DNA of 64,000 nucleotides, taken from NCBI GenBank assembly GCA_000227505.4, contig AGIF02000001.1, forward strand, positions 142,018 through 206,017, given 5' to 3'. The translations under genes were made by a program, and so were the position numbers. Below are positions 1-9,340 of the stretch, piece by piece. Every line of letters begins with the position of its first letter. The first letter of the stretch is position 1. A model generated the notes under the pieces. That model made no database searches, was not told the DNA's origin, and worked only from the letters and a program-made list of their open reading frames with translations. This DNA is from a gamma proteobacterium HIMB55 (GTDB lineage Bacteria > Pseudomonadota > Gammaproteobacteria > Pseudomonadales > Halieaceae).

Positions 1-1
1 C

Positions 2-613
2 GAACCTGCGGATGGCGATGTCAAGCTTAGGATAAAGACCGGCAAGCTCCCGCTGGCGGATGTCCAGTTAGGCGATAGCATTGCCACTAACGGCGTCTGT
101 TTAACCGTGACTGAGCTTCCGGGTGATGGTTATTGGGCGGATGTCTCCAACGAGACCCTATCCTTAACATCGCTCAAGGGCATCAAAATCGGTAGCGCAG
201 TGAATCTCGAGAAGTCACTGACGCCCACCACCGCGCTCGGTGGGCATTTGGTGAGTGGTCACGTCGATGGCTTAGGGAAGGTGGTCGCTCTAACCCGCGA
301 TGCGCGCTCTTGGCGCGTCACCATTGAGGCGCCCGCGGGTCTTGCGAAATACATCGCCCAAAAAGGCAGTATTTGTATTGACGGTACTAGTCTCACTGTC
401 AATTCGGTCGATGGGCCGCGTTTTGATTTAAATATTATCCCTCAGACATGGGAGGAGACGGTATTCAGTCAGTACGCAGTTGGCACCGAGGTTAACCTCG
501 AGGTGGATATTATTGCGCGCTATTTGGAGCGTTTGCTCCAATCAGGTGTTGTGCCAACGAGCGATGGCGTTACTCTAGACACCCTCAGAAATGCGGGGTA
601 TCGCAGTGATTGA
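2..613 (+). CDS. ribC: Riboflavin synthase alpha chain, 5'-truncated
   Basis: Catalyses dismutation of two 6,7-dimethyl-8-ribityllumazine molecules to riboflavin in the cytosol. The reading frame is open from base 2, so the first part of the gene lies outside the window; the first visible residues are EPADGD. The two tandem lumazine-binding repeats are both visible: the first has NGVCLTV and GGHLVSGHVDG, the second has IDGTSLTVN and LEVDIIARYLER. The internal ATG at 107 is not the start, because conserved NGVCLTV lies before it. The stop overlaps the following ribBA-like gene by 23 bases, which implies translational coupling. The symbol ribE is used for the same enzyme in some genomes. Confidence 0.95.
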   Translation, partial: EPADGDVKLRIKTGKLPLADVQLGDSIATNGVCLTVTELPGDGYWADVSNETLSLTSLKGIKIGSAVNLEKSLTPTTALGGHLVSGHVDGLGKVVALTRDARSWRVTIEAPAGLAKYIAQKGSICIDGTSLTVNSVDGPRFDLNIIPQTWEETVFSQYAVGTEVNLEVDIIARYLERLLQSGVVPTSDGVTLDTLRNAGYRSD

Positions 614-1718
614 TTCAGTCCCTCCAGCATCCGCCGATCAGTTGATCAGTGAGTTCAGAAGAGGTCGAAAAGTTTTATTGGTGCTTGACCAGAGCGATGG
701 TGAGCAAACAGGCGTTGTGGCAATGGCTGCAGAGTATTGCGAGCCCGATGACGTTACGTTTATGGCAAGACAGGCTCGCGGTTTGGTTAGCCTGGCGCTG
801 ACAGAGGAGCGTTGCGAACAGCTCAATCTGCCACCCATGGTCGATCCTGCGACCTCGGGAGCCGTGAAACTGTCCATCGAGGCAAGCACAGGTATCGATA
901 CCGGTATTTCCGCCGCCGACAGAGCGCGCACGGTTAGAGTTGCGGTAGCGCCCGATGCGAAGCCTTCTGACTTAGTGCAGCCAGGACATATCTTCCCAGT
1001 GGCCACCTTGAATGGTGGGCTCCTCATACGAACGGGCGCCGCTGAAGCAGGTGTTGATCTCGCTTCACTTGCGGGCCTCACGCCTGCGGCAGTTTTTGCG
1101 GAGGTATTGGATTCACAGGGTGAAATGGCTAACGCCGAAGCTTTGGTCGAGTTTGCCGATCACCATGAGTTGATGGTTGGTCGCGTAACAGACCTTGTTG
1201 ACTACCGACTGAATCACTCGCGCACTGTTGAGTTGATCAGGAGTGGTGACGTGCAAACGGGGCACGGCGAGTTTTTACTATCGGTCTATCAGGAAAGTAC
1301 CCAAGGGCATATCCACATGGCCCTAAGCACCGGTGATATCTCCGCGGATACGCCCACCGTTGTCCGTGTGCACACTACATCTGCGCTCAGAGACTTGATG
1401 TCGATATCGGCACCAGACCGTTCTTCGTGGTCAATTCAAGAGAGCTTGGCTCGCGTAAGCGAAGAGGGGGTGGGCGTCGTTGTTTTCATCAACAAAGATG
1501 AGACCGATGGCGAGCTTTTAGCTCAAGTGGACGCGGTATTAGGTCGTGAAACGTTAGATGATTCGCAGCAGCGCTCGGTGGGTTACTCGCAAGTAGGTAT
1601 GGGTGCGCAAATCCTGCGCGACTTAGGTGTTGGTAAAATCCGCCTCATGGGGTCGCCAGTAAAGTACAATGCGCTTGAAGGCTTCGGGCTGGAAGTCGTT
1701 GAGTTTATAGAGCCATAA
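591..1718 (+). CDS. ribBA: RibBA-like fusion protein with degenerate catalytic motifs in both domains
   Basis: 375 residues with the fold order of RibBA: a DHBP-synthase-like domain (about 10-205) then a GTP cyclohydrolase II-like domain (about 212-375). Family landmarks remain ([48 protein letters not shown]). The acidic RENEGD metal/substrate loop of DHBP synthase is replaced by GEQTGVV (residues 37-43), and the GHTEA segment carrying the metal-binding His reads GAAEA (149-153). In the second half the zinc Cys triad is absent from about 261-280 and RQEGRGIGL reads NKDETDGEL. Loss of the cyclohydrolase half is known in RibBX-type proteins; loss in both halves is unusual. It is coupled to ribC and precedes ribH, so a regulatory or structural role in flavin synthesis is possible. 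Activity is doubtful. Confidence 0.85.
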   Translation: MRGIAVIDSVPPASADQLISEFRRGRKVLLVLDQSDGEQTGVVAMAAEYCEPDDVTFMARQARGLVSLALTEERCEQLNLPPMVDPATSGAVKLSIEASTGIDTGISAADRARTVRVAVAPDAKPSDLVQPGHIFPVATLNGGLLIRTGAAEAGVDLASLAGLTPAAVFAEVLDSQGEMANAEALVEFADHHELMVGRVTDLVDYRLNHSRTVELIRSGDVQTGHGEFLLSVYQESTQGHIHMALSTGDISADTPTVVRVHTTSALRDLMSISAPDRSSWSIQESLARVSEEGVGVVVFINKDETDGELLAQVDAVLGRETLDDSQQRSVGYSQVGMGAQILRDLGVGKIRLMGSPVKYNALEGFGLEVVEFIEP

Positions 1719-1750
1719 GCCGCGCACGGCGCGTGACGAGGAGAAGAGAA

Positions 1751-2233
1751 ATGGCATCACAATCAATCACAACCACTGAAGGTCAGCTTCACGGAGTATC
1801 GGGGAAGTTTGCCTTAGTTGTTGGTCGCTGGAACAGCTTCGTTGTCGAGCACCTTCTTGAGGGCGCCATCGATACACTTAAGCGGCACGGTGTGAGTGAA
1901 GATCAGCTCCACATTGTTAGAGCCCCTGGTGCTTTTGAGATTCCACTCGTCTGTCAGGCTGTGGCCAAGCGCGGCGATGTTGATGCGATTATTGCATTGG
2001 GTGCGGTCATTCGCGGTGGAACCCCCCACTTCGAGCACGTGGCCGGTGAGTGCACTAAGGGTATTGCTCAAGTATCGCTCGACTCAGGTGTGCCTATTGC
2101 GTTTGGCGTGCTGACTGTGGACTCCATCGAGCAGGCGATCGAGCGCTCAGGAACCAAGGCAGGCAATAAAGGTGCCGAAGCGGCGACAAGTGCGCTTGAG
2201 ATGGTCAGCCTACTGGGTGCGCTCAACAGCTAA
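1751..2233 (+). CDS. ribH: 6,7-dimethyl-8-ribityllumazine synthase
   Basis: Condenses 5-amino-6-ribitylamino-uracil with 3,4-dihydroxy-2-butanone 4-phosphate, giving the substrate of riboflavin synthase. The 160-residue length and the motifs [39 protein letters not shown] and [11 protein letters not shown] are typical, including the catalytic His in the HFEHV segment. An in-frame GTG at 1733 is possible, but the ATG at 1751 is preceded by a purine-rich GAGGAGA Shine-Dalgarno and is preferred. The TAA stop overlaps the nusB ATG by one base (TAATG), indicating coupling. Confidence 0.97.
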   Translation: MASQSITTTEGQLHGVSGKFALVVGRWNSFVVEHLLEGAIDTLKRHGVSEDQLHIVRAPGAFEIPLVCQAVAKRGDVDAIIALGAVIRGGTPHFEHVAGECTKGIAQVSLDSGVPIAFGVLTVDSIEQAIERSGTKAGNKGAEAATSALEMVSLLGALNS

Positions 2234-2676
2234 TGACAGCCATTAATGTCCTTGCCGCGCAGCGACGACGCGCGCGGCACTTTTGCGTCCAAGCGCTATA
2301 CCAGTGGTCTATGACTGGGGCAACACCGTCTTCGATTGAGGCGGAATTCCGCACGGACAACGATTTCAGTAATGTCGACACTGAGTACTTTAACGAGTTG
2401 CTGGTCGGCATAACGCAGCGTGCAGAGGCGCTAGACGAGTTGTTTGTTCCCCATCTGGATCGTGAATTAGACGTTTTGGACTGCATCGAGCGTAACTTGT
2501 TACGCCTCGGTACTTTCGAACTTTTGGAGCGCATTGACGTGCCTGCAAAAGTGACTCTGAATGAGACCGTTTCGCTGGCAAAGAAGTTCGGTGCAACCGA
2601 CTCCTACCGTTACATCAATGGCGTTCTTGATCAGGTAGGGTTGTCACTCAGACCGCATGAGCTTGCAGATAGTTAA
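2233..2676 (+). CDS. nusB: Transcription antitermination protein NusB
   Basis: 147 residues. Binds boxA RNA with NusE (S10) and supports antitermination during rRNA transcription. Typical features are the N-terminal RRRARHFCVQALYQW segment, central DRELDVLDCIERNLLRLGTFELL, and C-terminal TLNETVSLAKKFGATDSYRYINGVLD. The position directly after ribH and before thiL is the classic gammaproteobacterial arrangement. Translation probably couples to ribH through the TAATG overlap. A gap of about 54 bases follows before thiL. Confidence 0.97.
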   Translation: MTAINVLAAQRRRARHFCVQALYQWSMTGATPSSIEAEFRTDNDFSNVDTEYFNELLVGITQRAEALDELFVPHLDRELDVLDCIERNLLRLGTFELLERIDVPAKVTLNETVSLAKKFGATDSYRYINGVLDQVGLSLRPHELADS

Positions 2677-2730
2677 GTTACTGTCACGCAGTGCTGATTG
2701 CGGAAATCCCCCGCAGTAACTGCTTTGAGC

Positions 2731-3654
2731 ATGAGCGAGTTCTCGATAATCACACAGTATTTCTCATCGCTTGGAGCGGGTAAGAACGTTCTGCTCTCTG
2801 TCGGTGACGATGCGGCAGCGCTTCGTGTCGATGAAGGCTGCGAGCTCATTGTCTCTACGGACACATCGACAGCGGGGGTGCATTTCCCCGACGACCTATT
2901 TCCAGAAGACATCGCTTATAAGTCTGTTGCCGCCGCAGCAAGTGACCTTGCTGCAATGGGGGCATCGCCATTGGGAATGACATTGGCGATCTCCCTGCCT
3001 GAGCACGACGCGCTCTGGTTGCATGGGTTTTCGCAAGGTCTCGCCGCCGCGAGTAGTGACTTCGAACTACCCTTAGTTGGCGGCGACACCACGCGTGGTC
3101 TGTTGTCTATCACTGTGACTGTGATGGGGCAGTGCGCAATCGGTCAGAAATTGCTGCGATCAGGCGCAAGTGCAGGTGAGCTGCTGTGTGTCAGCGGAAC
3201 CCTAGGAGACTCCGCCTTTGGTCTCTCTATGCTGCAGGGAAAGGAGCGAGGATTGGACATCGAATTTGAAGACCAGGAGTACCTCTTGTCTCGATTTAGC
3301 CGACCCGCGTCGAGAATCAGCCTTGGCGAGGATCTACTAGGACAGGCAACTAGTTGTGTAGACGTCTCCGACGGTCTGCTTGCAGATGCCGCACACATTG
3401 CAGACGCTAGCGGCTGTAAGTTGGTAATAGATAGCGCCAAGCTTCCTCTCTCCGGAGCATTAGTAGCGAGTATTGGGAGAGAGCGTGCCCTAGAGCTTGC
3501 AGTGGCGGGTGGTGAGGATTTTGAGTTGCTATTTTCGCTTCCAGAATCTTCATCACTACCTGATGGGTGCACTATTATTGGTGTGGTCGAGGCCGGCGAG
3601 GGCGTCGTTTGTGACCTTGCAATAGAGAGGGAAGGCTATGACCACTTCCACTGA
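2731..3654 (+). CDS. thiL: Thiamine-monophosphate kinase
   Basis: Phosphorylates thiamine monophosphate to thiamine diphosphate with ATP. 307 residues from the ATG at 2731; an upstream in-frame TTG at 2698 exists but the family begins with a xEFxxIxxYF segment, here SEFSIITQYF. AIRS/PurM-type motifs are visible: SVGDDAAAL, VSTDTSTAGVHF, AAASDLAAMGASP, LVGGDTTRG and DVSDGLLADAAHI. The 3' end overlaps pgpA by 17 bases. It lies in the usual nusB-thiL-pgpA cluster. Confidence 0.96.
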   Translation: MSEFSIITQYFSSLGAGKNVLLSVGDDAAALRVDEGCELIVSTDTSTAGVHFPDDLFPEDIAYKSVAAAASDLAAMGASPLGMTLAISLPEHDALWLHGFSQGLAAASSDFELPLVGGDTTRGLLSITVTVMGQCAIGQKLLRSGASAGELLCVSGTLGDSAFGLSMLQGKERGLDIEFEDQEYLLSRFSRPASRISLGEDLLGQATSCVDVSDGLLADAAHIADASGCKLVIDSAKLPLSGALVASIGRERALELAVAGGEDFELLFSLPESSSLPDGCTIIGVVEAGEGVVCDLAIEREGYDHFH

Positions 3655-4141
3655 ACAAGCCAAATTCCCGATGTTAGTGGCGACATTTTTTGGTTCTGGC
3701 TTATCCCCGGTTGCACCAGGCACAGTAGGGAGCCTAGCTGCCCTGCCGCTTGCCTATTTCTTGCTCTCAGTTCCCGTAGGGCAAGCAATGCTTGTTATCG
3801 GCGCGTTGTTTCTAATGGGCGTATGGGCGTCAAATGCCATAGAGGCAGCGCTCGAGCAGCACGACGCGAGCTTGATTGTGATTGATGAAGTCGTAGGGCA
3901 GTGCCTGGTCGTCACACTTCTCGATGTGTTCCTTCGCGGTGCAGTTGATACGAACCTGTTACTGCTCTTAAGCTTTATTGGCTTCAGGCTCTTCGACATC
4001 ATAAAGCCGTGGCCGGTAGGGTGGGTCGACCGCAAGATTGGTGATGGAGTGGGCGTTATGCTCGATGATGTCGTTGCCGCTCTATTAGCAGTCCCTTTCT
4101 TGGCCGGTGGCTATCTGCTCTACGCACTCACGGCAATCTGA
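3638..4141 (+). CDS. pgpA: Phosphatidylglycerophosphatase A
   Basis: 167-residue inner-membrane enzyme that dephosphorylates phosphatidylglycerol phosphate to phosphatidylglycerol. The family signature FFGSGLSPVAPGTVGSLAA is at the N-terminus, followed by the acidic segment HDASLIVIDEVVGQ and the FRLFDIIKPWPVGWVDRK block; several hydrophobic segments span the membrane. The start lies inside the end of thiL. The gene converges on ispA with only 7 bases between their stops, so this operon ends here without room for a separate terminator. Confidence 0.96.
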   Translation: MTTSTEQAKFPMLVATFFGSGLSPVAPGTVGSLAALPLAYFLLSVPVGQAMLVIGALFLMGVWASNAIEAALEQHDASLIVIDEVVGQCLVVTLLDVFLRGAVDTNLLLLLSFIGFRLFDIIKPWPVGWVDRKIGDGVGVMLDDVVAALLAVPFLAGGYLLYALTAI

Positions 4142-4148
4142 GGAAGCG

Positions 4149-5009
4149 CTAGCTATCGCGCTGGACTAATAAACGGCTCAACGCGCTCAGTGACTCGGCG
4201 GCCTCTCCAAAAGGTGTCAGTAAAGCGAGTGCCTCGTCGAGTAATTGGTTTGCGTAAGCACGCGCGTCGTCTACGCCCATGCAGGCGACATAGGTCGATT
4301 TCTCTGCCGCAATATCTTTTCCCGCTGTTTTACCGAGTGTCTCGGAGGAGGCGGTGACGTCGAGCACGTCATCCATCACCTGGAAGGCGAGACCAATATT
4401 CCTTGAGAATTGATGCAGTGCCGCAGTTTGATTCTGGGTGGCGCCTGCACAAATGGCGCCCGCCAGTACCGACGCCTCGATGAGTGCGCCTGTCTTTCTC
4501 AAATGAACTTCTTTCAGCGCCGCAACATCGAGAGATTTACCCTCTGCGGCAATATCCATCGCCTGCCCGCCCACCATGCCGTCAAAACCTACCGACTTGC
4601 TGAGGAGTTTTACCAACTGGATTTTCTGAGTATCAGAGAGACCTTCGGTCTCGCTTACCCATTCGAAGGCGAACGCCTGCAGGCCGTCGCCGACTAGTAT
4701 CGCGGTGGCTTCATCAAAAGATTTGTGGACGGTGGGTTTGCCTCTGCGAAGATCGTCATTATCCATCGCAGGTAAATCATCGTGAATCAGCGAGTAGGTA
4801 TGTAAGCACTCGATCGCTTCTCCAACGCGGTTCGCGCTCTCGATTGAATTACCAACAACCGATGCTCCGCTAGGCGATGCACTTTCAACCATCGCAGCAG
4901 TTTCTTTGCACAATCGACTTCTCAATTGCTTGCCGGGGTTTTCGAGTGCGTATGTGAGGGCTTTTTTAAGGCCGGGATCGCTACAAACTATGTGTGATGA
5001 CAGCGCCAT
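4149..5009 (-). CDS. ispA: Polyprenyl synthetase, farnesyl diphosphate synthase-type
   Basis: 286 residues. Condenses IPP with DMAPP/GPP to make FPP for quinones, undecaprenyl carriers and other isoprenoids. The first aspartate-rich motif is DDLPAMD in YSLIHDDLPAMDNDDLRRG and the second is DDVLD in FQVMDDVLDVT. The N-terminus is about 25 residues shorter than E. coli IspA, and the GGKRLRP-type substrate motif reads PGKQLRSRL, so an earlier alternative start or some specificity change is possible. It is the last gene of a dxs-xseB-ispA operon; xseB ends 24 bases upstream. Confidence 0.92.
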   Translation of the reverse strand: MALSSHIVCSDPGLKKALTYALENPGKQLRSRLCKETAAMVESASPSGASVVGNSIESANRVGEAIECLHTYSLIHDDLPAMDNDDLRRGKPTVHKSFDEATAILVGDGLQAFAFEWVSETEGLSDTQKIQLVKLLSKSVGFDGMVGGQAMDIAAEGKSLDVAALKEVHLRKTGALIEASVLAGAICAGATQNQTAALHQFSRNIGLAFQVMDDVLDVTASSETLGKTAGKDIAAEKSTYVACMGVDDARAYANQLLDEALALLTPFGEAAESLSALSRLLVQRDS

Positions 5010-5033
5010 ATTTCAGGGTTTATACCTGTCGTA

Positions 5034-5285
5034 TCAGGAAGAGGCGTGTGTTGCCGAGACCGTTTCGATGCGTTGCTCGGCGTCCTCGAGCGCAGCTTGC
5101 GCCGCCTTGGCGATTTTCATACCCGCTTCATAGACCGCAAGCGCGTCCTCAAGCTCGATACTGGGATCCTCGAGCTTTCTGACGATGGCGGTCAACTCAT
5201 CGATTTGTTCGCTGAGTTTCTTTTTTTCGGTTGTACTTTCGCTAAGGCCTTCGCTAATACCTTCGTTTGGTGCTTCGCTGCTCAT
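5034..5285 (-). CDS. xseB: Exodeoxyribonuclease VII small subunit
   Basis: 83 residues. Small regulatory subunit that binds XseA to form exonuclease VII, which degrades single-stranded DNA to oligonucleotides. The family segment [19 protein letters not shown] is present, followed by a helical coiled region with [11 protein letters not shown]. The N-terminal 25 residues are low-complexity and Ser/Glu-rich. Its ATG overlaps the dxs stop by 4 bases, and ispA follows. The xseB-ispA-dxs linkage is the standard gammaproteobacterial one. Confidence 0.94.
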   Translation of the reverse strand: MSSEAPNEGISEGLSESTTEKKKLSEQIDELTAIVRKLEDPSIELEDALAVYEAGMKIAKAAQAALEDAEQRIETVSATHASS

Positions 5286-7204
5286 GATGCTACCGCTTTA
5301 GTTTGAGCTTGAAGTCTACCCGAAGCGGTCGACGCTTTGGCGAGAATATCCTCAGCCGTCAGACCCGCGTCAGTTCGTGTTTCGCCTTGGCCCGCGTGAT
5401 CGATAAAGCGATCATCAATCGCGATATGGCGAACTTCGCAATTCACGCCGCGTTCTGAAAAATACTCAGCAACCGCACTTCCAGCACCGCCAGCGAGGGC
5501 ATTTTCCTCAACGGTAATGAGCACATCATGCGATGAAGCAAGCTGATCGAGTAGATCTGTATCGAGTGGTTTCACCCAGCGCATATCTGCAACCGTTGCA
5601 TCAAGCACATCGCCCGCCTTGATGGCCTCGGTCAACAACACACCGAAGTTCACGATGGCAGCACCAGCGCCTTGACGGACTATCTCGCCTTTCCCTATCT
5701 CGAGTCCTTTGAGCTCTGGCTCAATTCTTACACCGATCCCTTCACCACGAGGGTATCTAACCGCTGAGGGTCCAGGGTGGTTGTAAGCGCTTACTAACAA
5801 TTGCCTGCAGTCGTTTTCGTTACTGGGTGACGCGATGATCATATTCGGAATACAACGCATGTAACTTAGATCAAAGGCACCGTGGTGGGTGGCACCGTCT
5901 TGGCCAACAAGACCTGCGCGGTCGATGGCAAAGGTCACATCTAGGTTTTGCAGCGCTACGTCGTGAATTAACTGGTCGTAGCCACGTTGGAGGAACGTCG
6001 AATAAATGGCCACTACAGGCTTCACACCATCACAGGCCATACCGGCCGCAAGTGTGACTGCGTGTTGCTCCGCAATGGCAACATCAAAATAGCGATCAGG
6101 GTATTGCTGAGCGAAATTAACCATGCCCGAGCCTTCGCACATGGCCGGTGTGATTCCGGCGAGACGAGGATCTACCTCAGCTGTGTCGCATAGCCACTGT
6201 CCAAAGACGTCTTGATACTTTGGCGGTTTAGGCGCGGGTGTAACTGCCTCAGCCGGTTTATCTTTTTTGGGCTCAATCTTACCCAGAGCGTGATAGCCAA
6301 CGGGGTCTTCTTCAGCAGGCGTGAAACCCTTCCCTTTGATCGTGCGGATATGAAGAATCTGTGGTCCGCTGAGCGAGGAGACGCGCTTAAGTACCTCAAC
6401 CAATGACGGCAGATCGTGTCCGTCCAATGGTCCGATGTAGTGCCAACCAAGTTCTTCGAACAGAGTTCCGGGCGCTACCATGCCCTTCATATGTTCTTCG
6501 GTACGTTTCGCGAGATCCCAGGCTGGCTTGACGTGCTCGAGTAACTTCTTAGAGGTCTCGCGAAGTGTGAGGTAGGTTTGCGTCGCCCAAATTCTCGCGA
6601 AATAGCTCGCCAGACCGCCCGTGTTGTGACCAATGGACATTTGGTTGTCGTTCAGGATGAGCAGCATATTTGGGCGCTCGTGGCCTGCATGAGCCAGGGC
6701 TTCGAAGGCCATACCACCTGTAATCGCACCATCACCAATGACGGCTACAACCTTGCGATCAATACCTTGTTGCCTTGCCGCCAGTGCCATGCCCATGGCG
6801 GCGGAAATGCTGGTCGAGGAGTGGCCAACACCAAAGGTGTCGAACTCGCTCTCGCTACGCTTTGGGAATCCGCTCAAGCCACCCTTTTGGCGCATAGAGC
6901 CCATGCGCTGTCGGCGTCCCGTCAGTACTTTGTGTGGGTAACACTGGTGGCCGACATCCCAAACGATTCGGTCTTCCGGTGTGTTGAAAACATGGTGTAG
7001 CGCAATCGTTAACTCGACAACGCCCAAGCCTGCACCGAAGTGGCCACCTGTTGTGGATACGGAGTAGAGCAAAAACTCGCGCAATTCATTGGCGAGCTGC
7101 ACCAACTCTTCACCGCTAAGATCGGAGATAGCCTCAGGTGCTACGTCTACGCGGTCTAAAACCGGTGTATTCGGGGCTTTTGTTGGCAGCTGATCAAAAT
7201 TCAT
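5282..7204 (-). CDS. dxs: 1-deoxy-D-xylulose-5-phosphate synthase
   Basis: 640 residues. A thiamine-diphosphate enzyme that joins pyruvate and glyceraldehyde 3-phosphate, the first step of the MEP isoprenoid pathway. Motifs in order: [18 protein letters not shown], the ThDP/Mg segment [14 protein letters not shown] with LNDNQMS, the transketolase centre [13 protein letters not shown], and [15 protein letters not shown]. Length matches the family. It is upstream of xseB and ispA in the same operon, so a single transcript supplies two isoprenoid enzymes. The ThDP requirement links functionally to thiL nearby. Confidence 0.97.
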   Translation of the reverse strand: MNFDQLPTKAPNTPVLDRVDVAPEAISDLSGEELVQLANELREFLLYSVSTTGGHFGAGLGVVELTIALHHVFNTPEDRIVWDVGHQCYPHKVLTGRRQRMGSMRQKGGLSGFPKRSESEFDTFGVGHSSTSISAAMGMALAARQQGIDRKVVAVIGDGAITGGMAFEALAHAGHERPNMLLILNDNQMSIGHNTGGLASYFARIWATQTYLTLRETSKKLLEHVKPAWDLAKRTEEHMKGMVAPGTLFEELGWHYIGPLDGHDLPSLVEVLKRVSSLSGPQILHIRTIKGKGFTPAEEDPVGYHALGKIEPKKDKPAEAVTPAPKPPKYQDVFGQWLCDTAEVDPRLAGITPAMCEGSGMVNFAQQYPDRYFDVAIAEQHAVTLAAGMACDGVKPVVAIYSTFLQRGYDQLIHDVALQNLDVTFAIDRAGLVGQDGATHHGAFDLSYMRCIPNMIIASPSNENDCRQLLVSAYNHPGPSAVRYPRGEGIGVRIEPELKGLEIGKGEIVRQGAGAAIVNFGVLLTEAIKAGDVLDATVADMRWVKPLDTDLLDQLASSHDVLITVEENALAGGAGSAVAEYFSERGVNCEVRHIAIDDRFIDHAGQGETRTDAGLTAEDILAKASTASGRLQAQTKAVAS

Positions 7205-7227
7205 TTTGACACTATACCTGTAAATTA

Positions 7228-7908
7228 TTATTTACGCTCATTTGAAATCGTGACGAGTGCATCCGTCAACTTCTTATAACCAGCTTCGTTTAGTGTGTCG
7301 CCGTCTGGCCAAACAAGCTTTGGGTCTGCGCCACCGGTCTCGGCGATGAAATTGTACTGTAGATCCAGCCAGCGCACTTTGAATTTATTGTCCGCCCACT
7401 CGACACCCGCTTCCCGTACTTCCTCGAGAAAGGCTTTGTCGCTCGATTCATAACGCGGCGTGGTTATAGGGGCTATGACCCACAAATCAAAGTCCAAAGA
7501 GTACTCGGTGCGTTGATCGATAATTCCTTGAAGCGCGGTTGTAAGCTCTGACTGATCGATATTGACTGCATGAGCAGTATCGACAGGGATGACAACTAAT
7601 GATGGCTGGTAAAAGCCAACTAATCGGGGAAAGCATTGGTTAATAAGCGTGGGATTTAGACCAGGCGCTGACCGGCTGATTGACGCCCGAGGGTTTAGAG
7701 ATGATGGCAGTGTTTCCCAATAGCGAACTCTTTGATTGCCGATAATGAGCGCTGGAGCCTCTGGGATTGATCCTCTGAAATCTTCCGATTCGAATTCGAG
7801 CTCAAGTTGGGCGCAGGAGGCTGTTTGATTGGCTGGATCTAGCAAGGTTAGATTCAAGGCCAGTACCAGTAGCGTAGCAAGGGCTGTCGCCCAGGCGAAC
7901 CTCAGCAT
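7228..7908 (-). CDS. Exported or membrane-anchored protein of unknown function, weakly SGNH-hydrolase-like
   Basis: 226 residues from the ATG at 7908, which has AAGGTGG about 6 bases upstream (an ATG at 7914 abuts that site). The N-terminus is a single hydrophobic segment (about 5-22) consistent with a signal anchor. The body recalls SGNH/GDSL esterases: [15 protein letters not shown] sits where block I (GDS) would be, and [15 protein letters not shown] resembles the C-terminal DxxHxNxxGY block. The nucleophile Ser is replaced (GNQ for GDS) and the His of the last block reads Thr, so hydrolase activity is unlikely. It lies 23 bases upstream of dxs on the same strand and diverges from the GGDEF gene. 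Confidence 0.7.
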   Translation of the reverse strand: MLRFAWATALATLLVLALNLTLLDPANQTASCAQLELEFESEDFRGSIPEAPALIIGNQRVRYWETLPSSLNPRASISRSAPGLNPTLINQCFPRLVGFYQPSLVVIPVDTAHAVNIDQSELTTALQGIIDQRTEYSLDFDLWVIAPITTPRYESSDKAFLEEVREAGVEWADNKFKVRWLDLQYNFIAETGGADPKLVWPDGDTLNEAGYKKLTDALVTISNERK

Positions 7909-8002
7909 TTTCATCCACCTTTATCAAACGCGAACGACGTGTAGGCCCGAGCGGCCAGTTTGTGCATAATCGATAACCTATGTTGAGAGTGCAAGGGTAG
8001 TT

Positions 8003-9244
8003 TTGCCGGTGCTGTACCAACGTCGCATACCAGATAATCAGATTGTTTCCGCAAAACTCGAGTTGCAGTTGCGCGGTGGACGCTATGCGGGTGTTGGAAC
8101 GCAGTTCATTGGAGTTTTGAGTCTAGGTGCCGCTGCACTCTACGCGGTTGAACCGCTTTATCTTGTTAGCTGGGCGCTCTCACTACTTGCACTCAACCTT
8201 TGGTGGTCGAGACGGATTAATCAAACACTTCTTACCAATCGCCATTTTTCGCAGCGCCCCACTGTTTTAAACGAGCTCGTTACTTACTCGGTGATCAACG
8301 GATCTATCTGGTCGGCAACACTCATCGGTTTGGATACTTACCTGTCTGATCTGACTTTTTATTTGTGCGTGATGTGTGTCGCCATCATTTCAGTGGTCAA
8401 TATCTCCGTGTCAGTGGTCATAAGAGGTGCCTACCTTGCACAGCTTTCCTGCTCGCTTGGCGTGATCGCGCTTTGGCTTGCTTGGCATGTCGACCAAAGA
8501 CCCTTTAATGCAGGCTTCGCCCTTTTACTCGTGGCGCTCATGGTGTTTCTGATCATCACCAGCGAGTGGATGAGTAGGTCCTTCTCTGAGATGGTTGAGA
8601 CCAGTTTAGAAAGAGCCGCCATGAGCAAGGACTTATCCTCCTTAACTGAGAGCCTAAAAACACGGAATTTGCAGCTGCAAGACGCCCGTAAGCAATTGGC
8701 AGAACAGGCAACGATCGACGAAATGACAGGCCTTCGAAACCGCAGGGGCGTCAACATTATCATCAACGATGAACTCGGTAGGATGAAGCGAGCGCAGCTG
8801 CCGGTATCCCTCATCGTTCTCGATGTTGACCACTTCAAGACCTACAACGATAACTATGGTCATCCTGCCGGTGATCAAGTGTTGCAACGCATCGCTACCG
8901 TAATGCTTGAACTCACGAATCGCTCTGGTGAGTTCGCCGCGAGAATGGGCGGTGAGGAATTTGCCATGTTTTTCCCAACCATGAAGCTCGCGGCCGCACT
9001 CGAGGTTGCCGAGCGGGTAAGGGAAGGTGTTTTAAATCTCAGAATTCCCCACGAAAAATCACTGACTTCGGAATTTGTAACCGTGTCAATTGGCGTGGTG
9101 TCTTGCATACCCGAGTGGGAGCTTGAGTTTGACCAGCTCTTACAGGCGGCTGACGATGCGCTGTATGAAAGCAAAACCTCGGGCCGTAACCGAATCACGG
9201 CGGGGGACCTGTCAGCTGATGAGGAATCTGACCGGACTATTTAG
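8003..9244 (+). CDS. Membrane-bound GGDEF diguanylate cyclase
   Basis: About 413 residues. The first 190 residues hold roughly five to six hydrophobic segments, then a short coiled linker (about 205-235), then a GGDEF domain beginning at DEMTGLRNRRG. The active-site loop is MGGEEF, an active variant, so c-di-GMP synthesis from two GTP is likely at the inner membrane. The position of the RxxD inhibitory site, five residues before GGEEF, reads RSGE, so product inhibition may be weak. Start is uncertain: TTG 8003 lies 5 bases after AAGGG; GTG 8009 is an alternative. It diverges from the preceding exported-protein gene. Confidence 0.9.
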   Translation: MPVLYQRRIPDNQIVSAKLELQLRGGRYAGVGTQFIGVLSLGAAALYAVEPLYLVSWALSLLALNLWWSRRINQTLLTNRHFSQRPTVLNELVTYSVINGSIWSATLIGLDTYLSDLTFYLCVMCVAIISVVNISVSVVIRGAYLAQLSCSLGVIALWLAWHVDQRPFNAGFALLLVALMVFLIITSEWMSRSFSEMVETSLERAAMSKDLSSLTESLKTRNLQLQDARKQLAEQATIDEMTGLRNRRGVNIIINDELGRMKRAQLPVSLIVLDVDHFKTYNDNYGHPAGDQVLQRIATVMLELTNRSGEFAARMGGEEFAMFFPTMKLAAALEVAERVREGVLNLRIPHEKSLTSEFVTVSIGVVSCIPEWELEFDQLLQAADDALYESKTSGRNRITAGDLSADEESDRTI

Positions 9245-9340
9245 AAAGTTCCCTTAGTCTTACCCACTAGAGCGTCTTTTAAGTCTCGCGGTTCTTCGAA
9301 GGCGCTTCGACTGGTGGTGGTCCATCAAGCAAGCGTCGCG

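Noticed and set aside
591..750. FMN riboswitch for the riboflavin genes
   Set aside because: ribBA overlaps ribC directly and no RFN-element-like conserved segments are visible; any such element would lie before the window.
638..1081. Long minus-strand frame inside ribBA
   Set aside because: Ser/Ala-rich antisense shadow; the plus strand matches a known family throughout.
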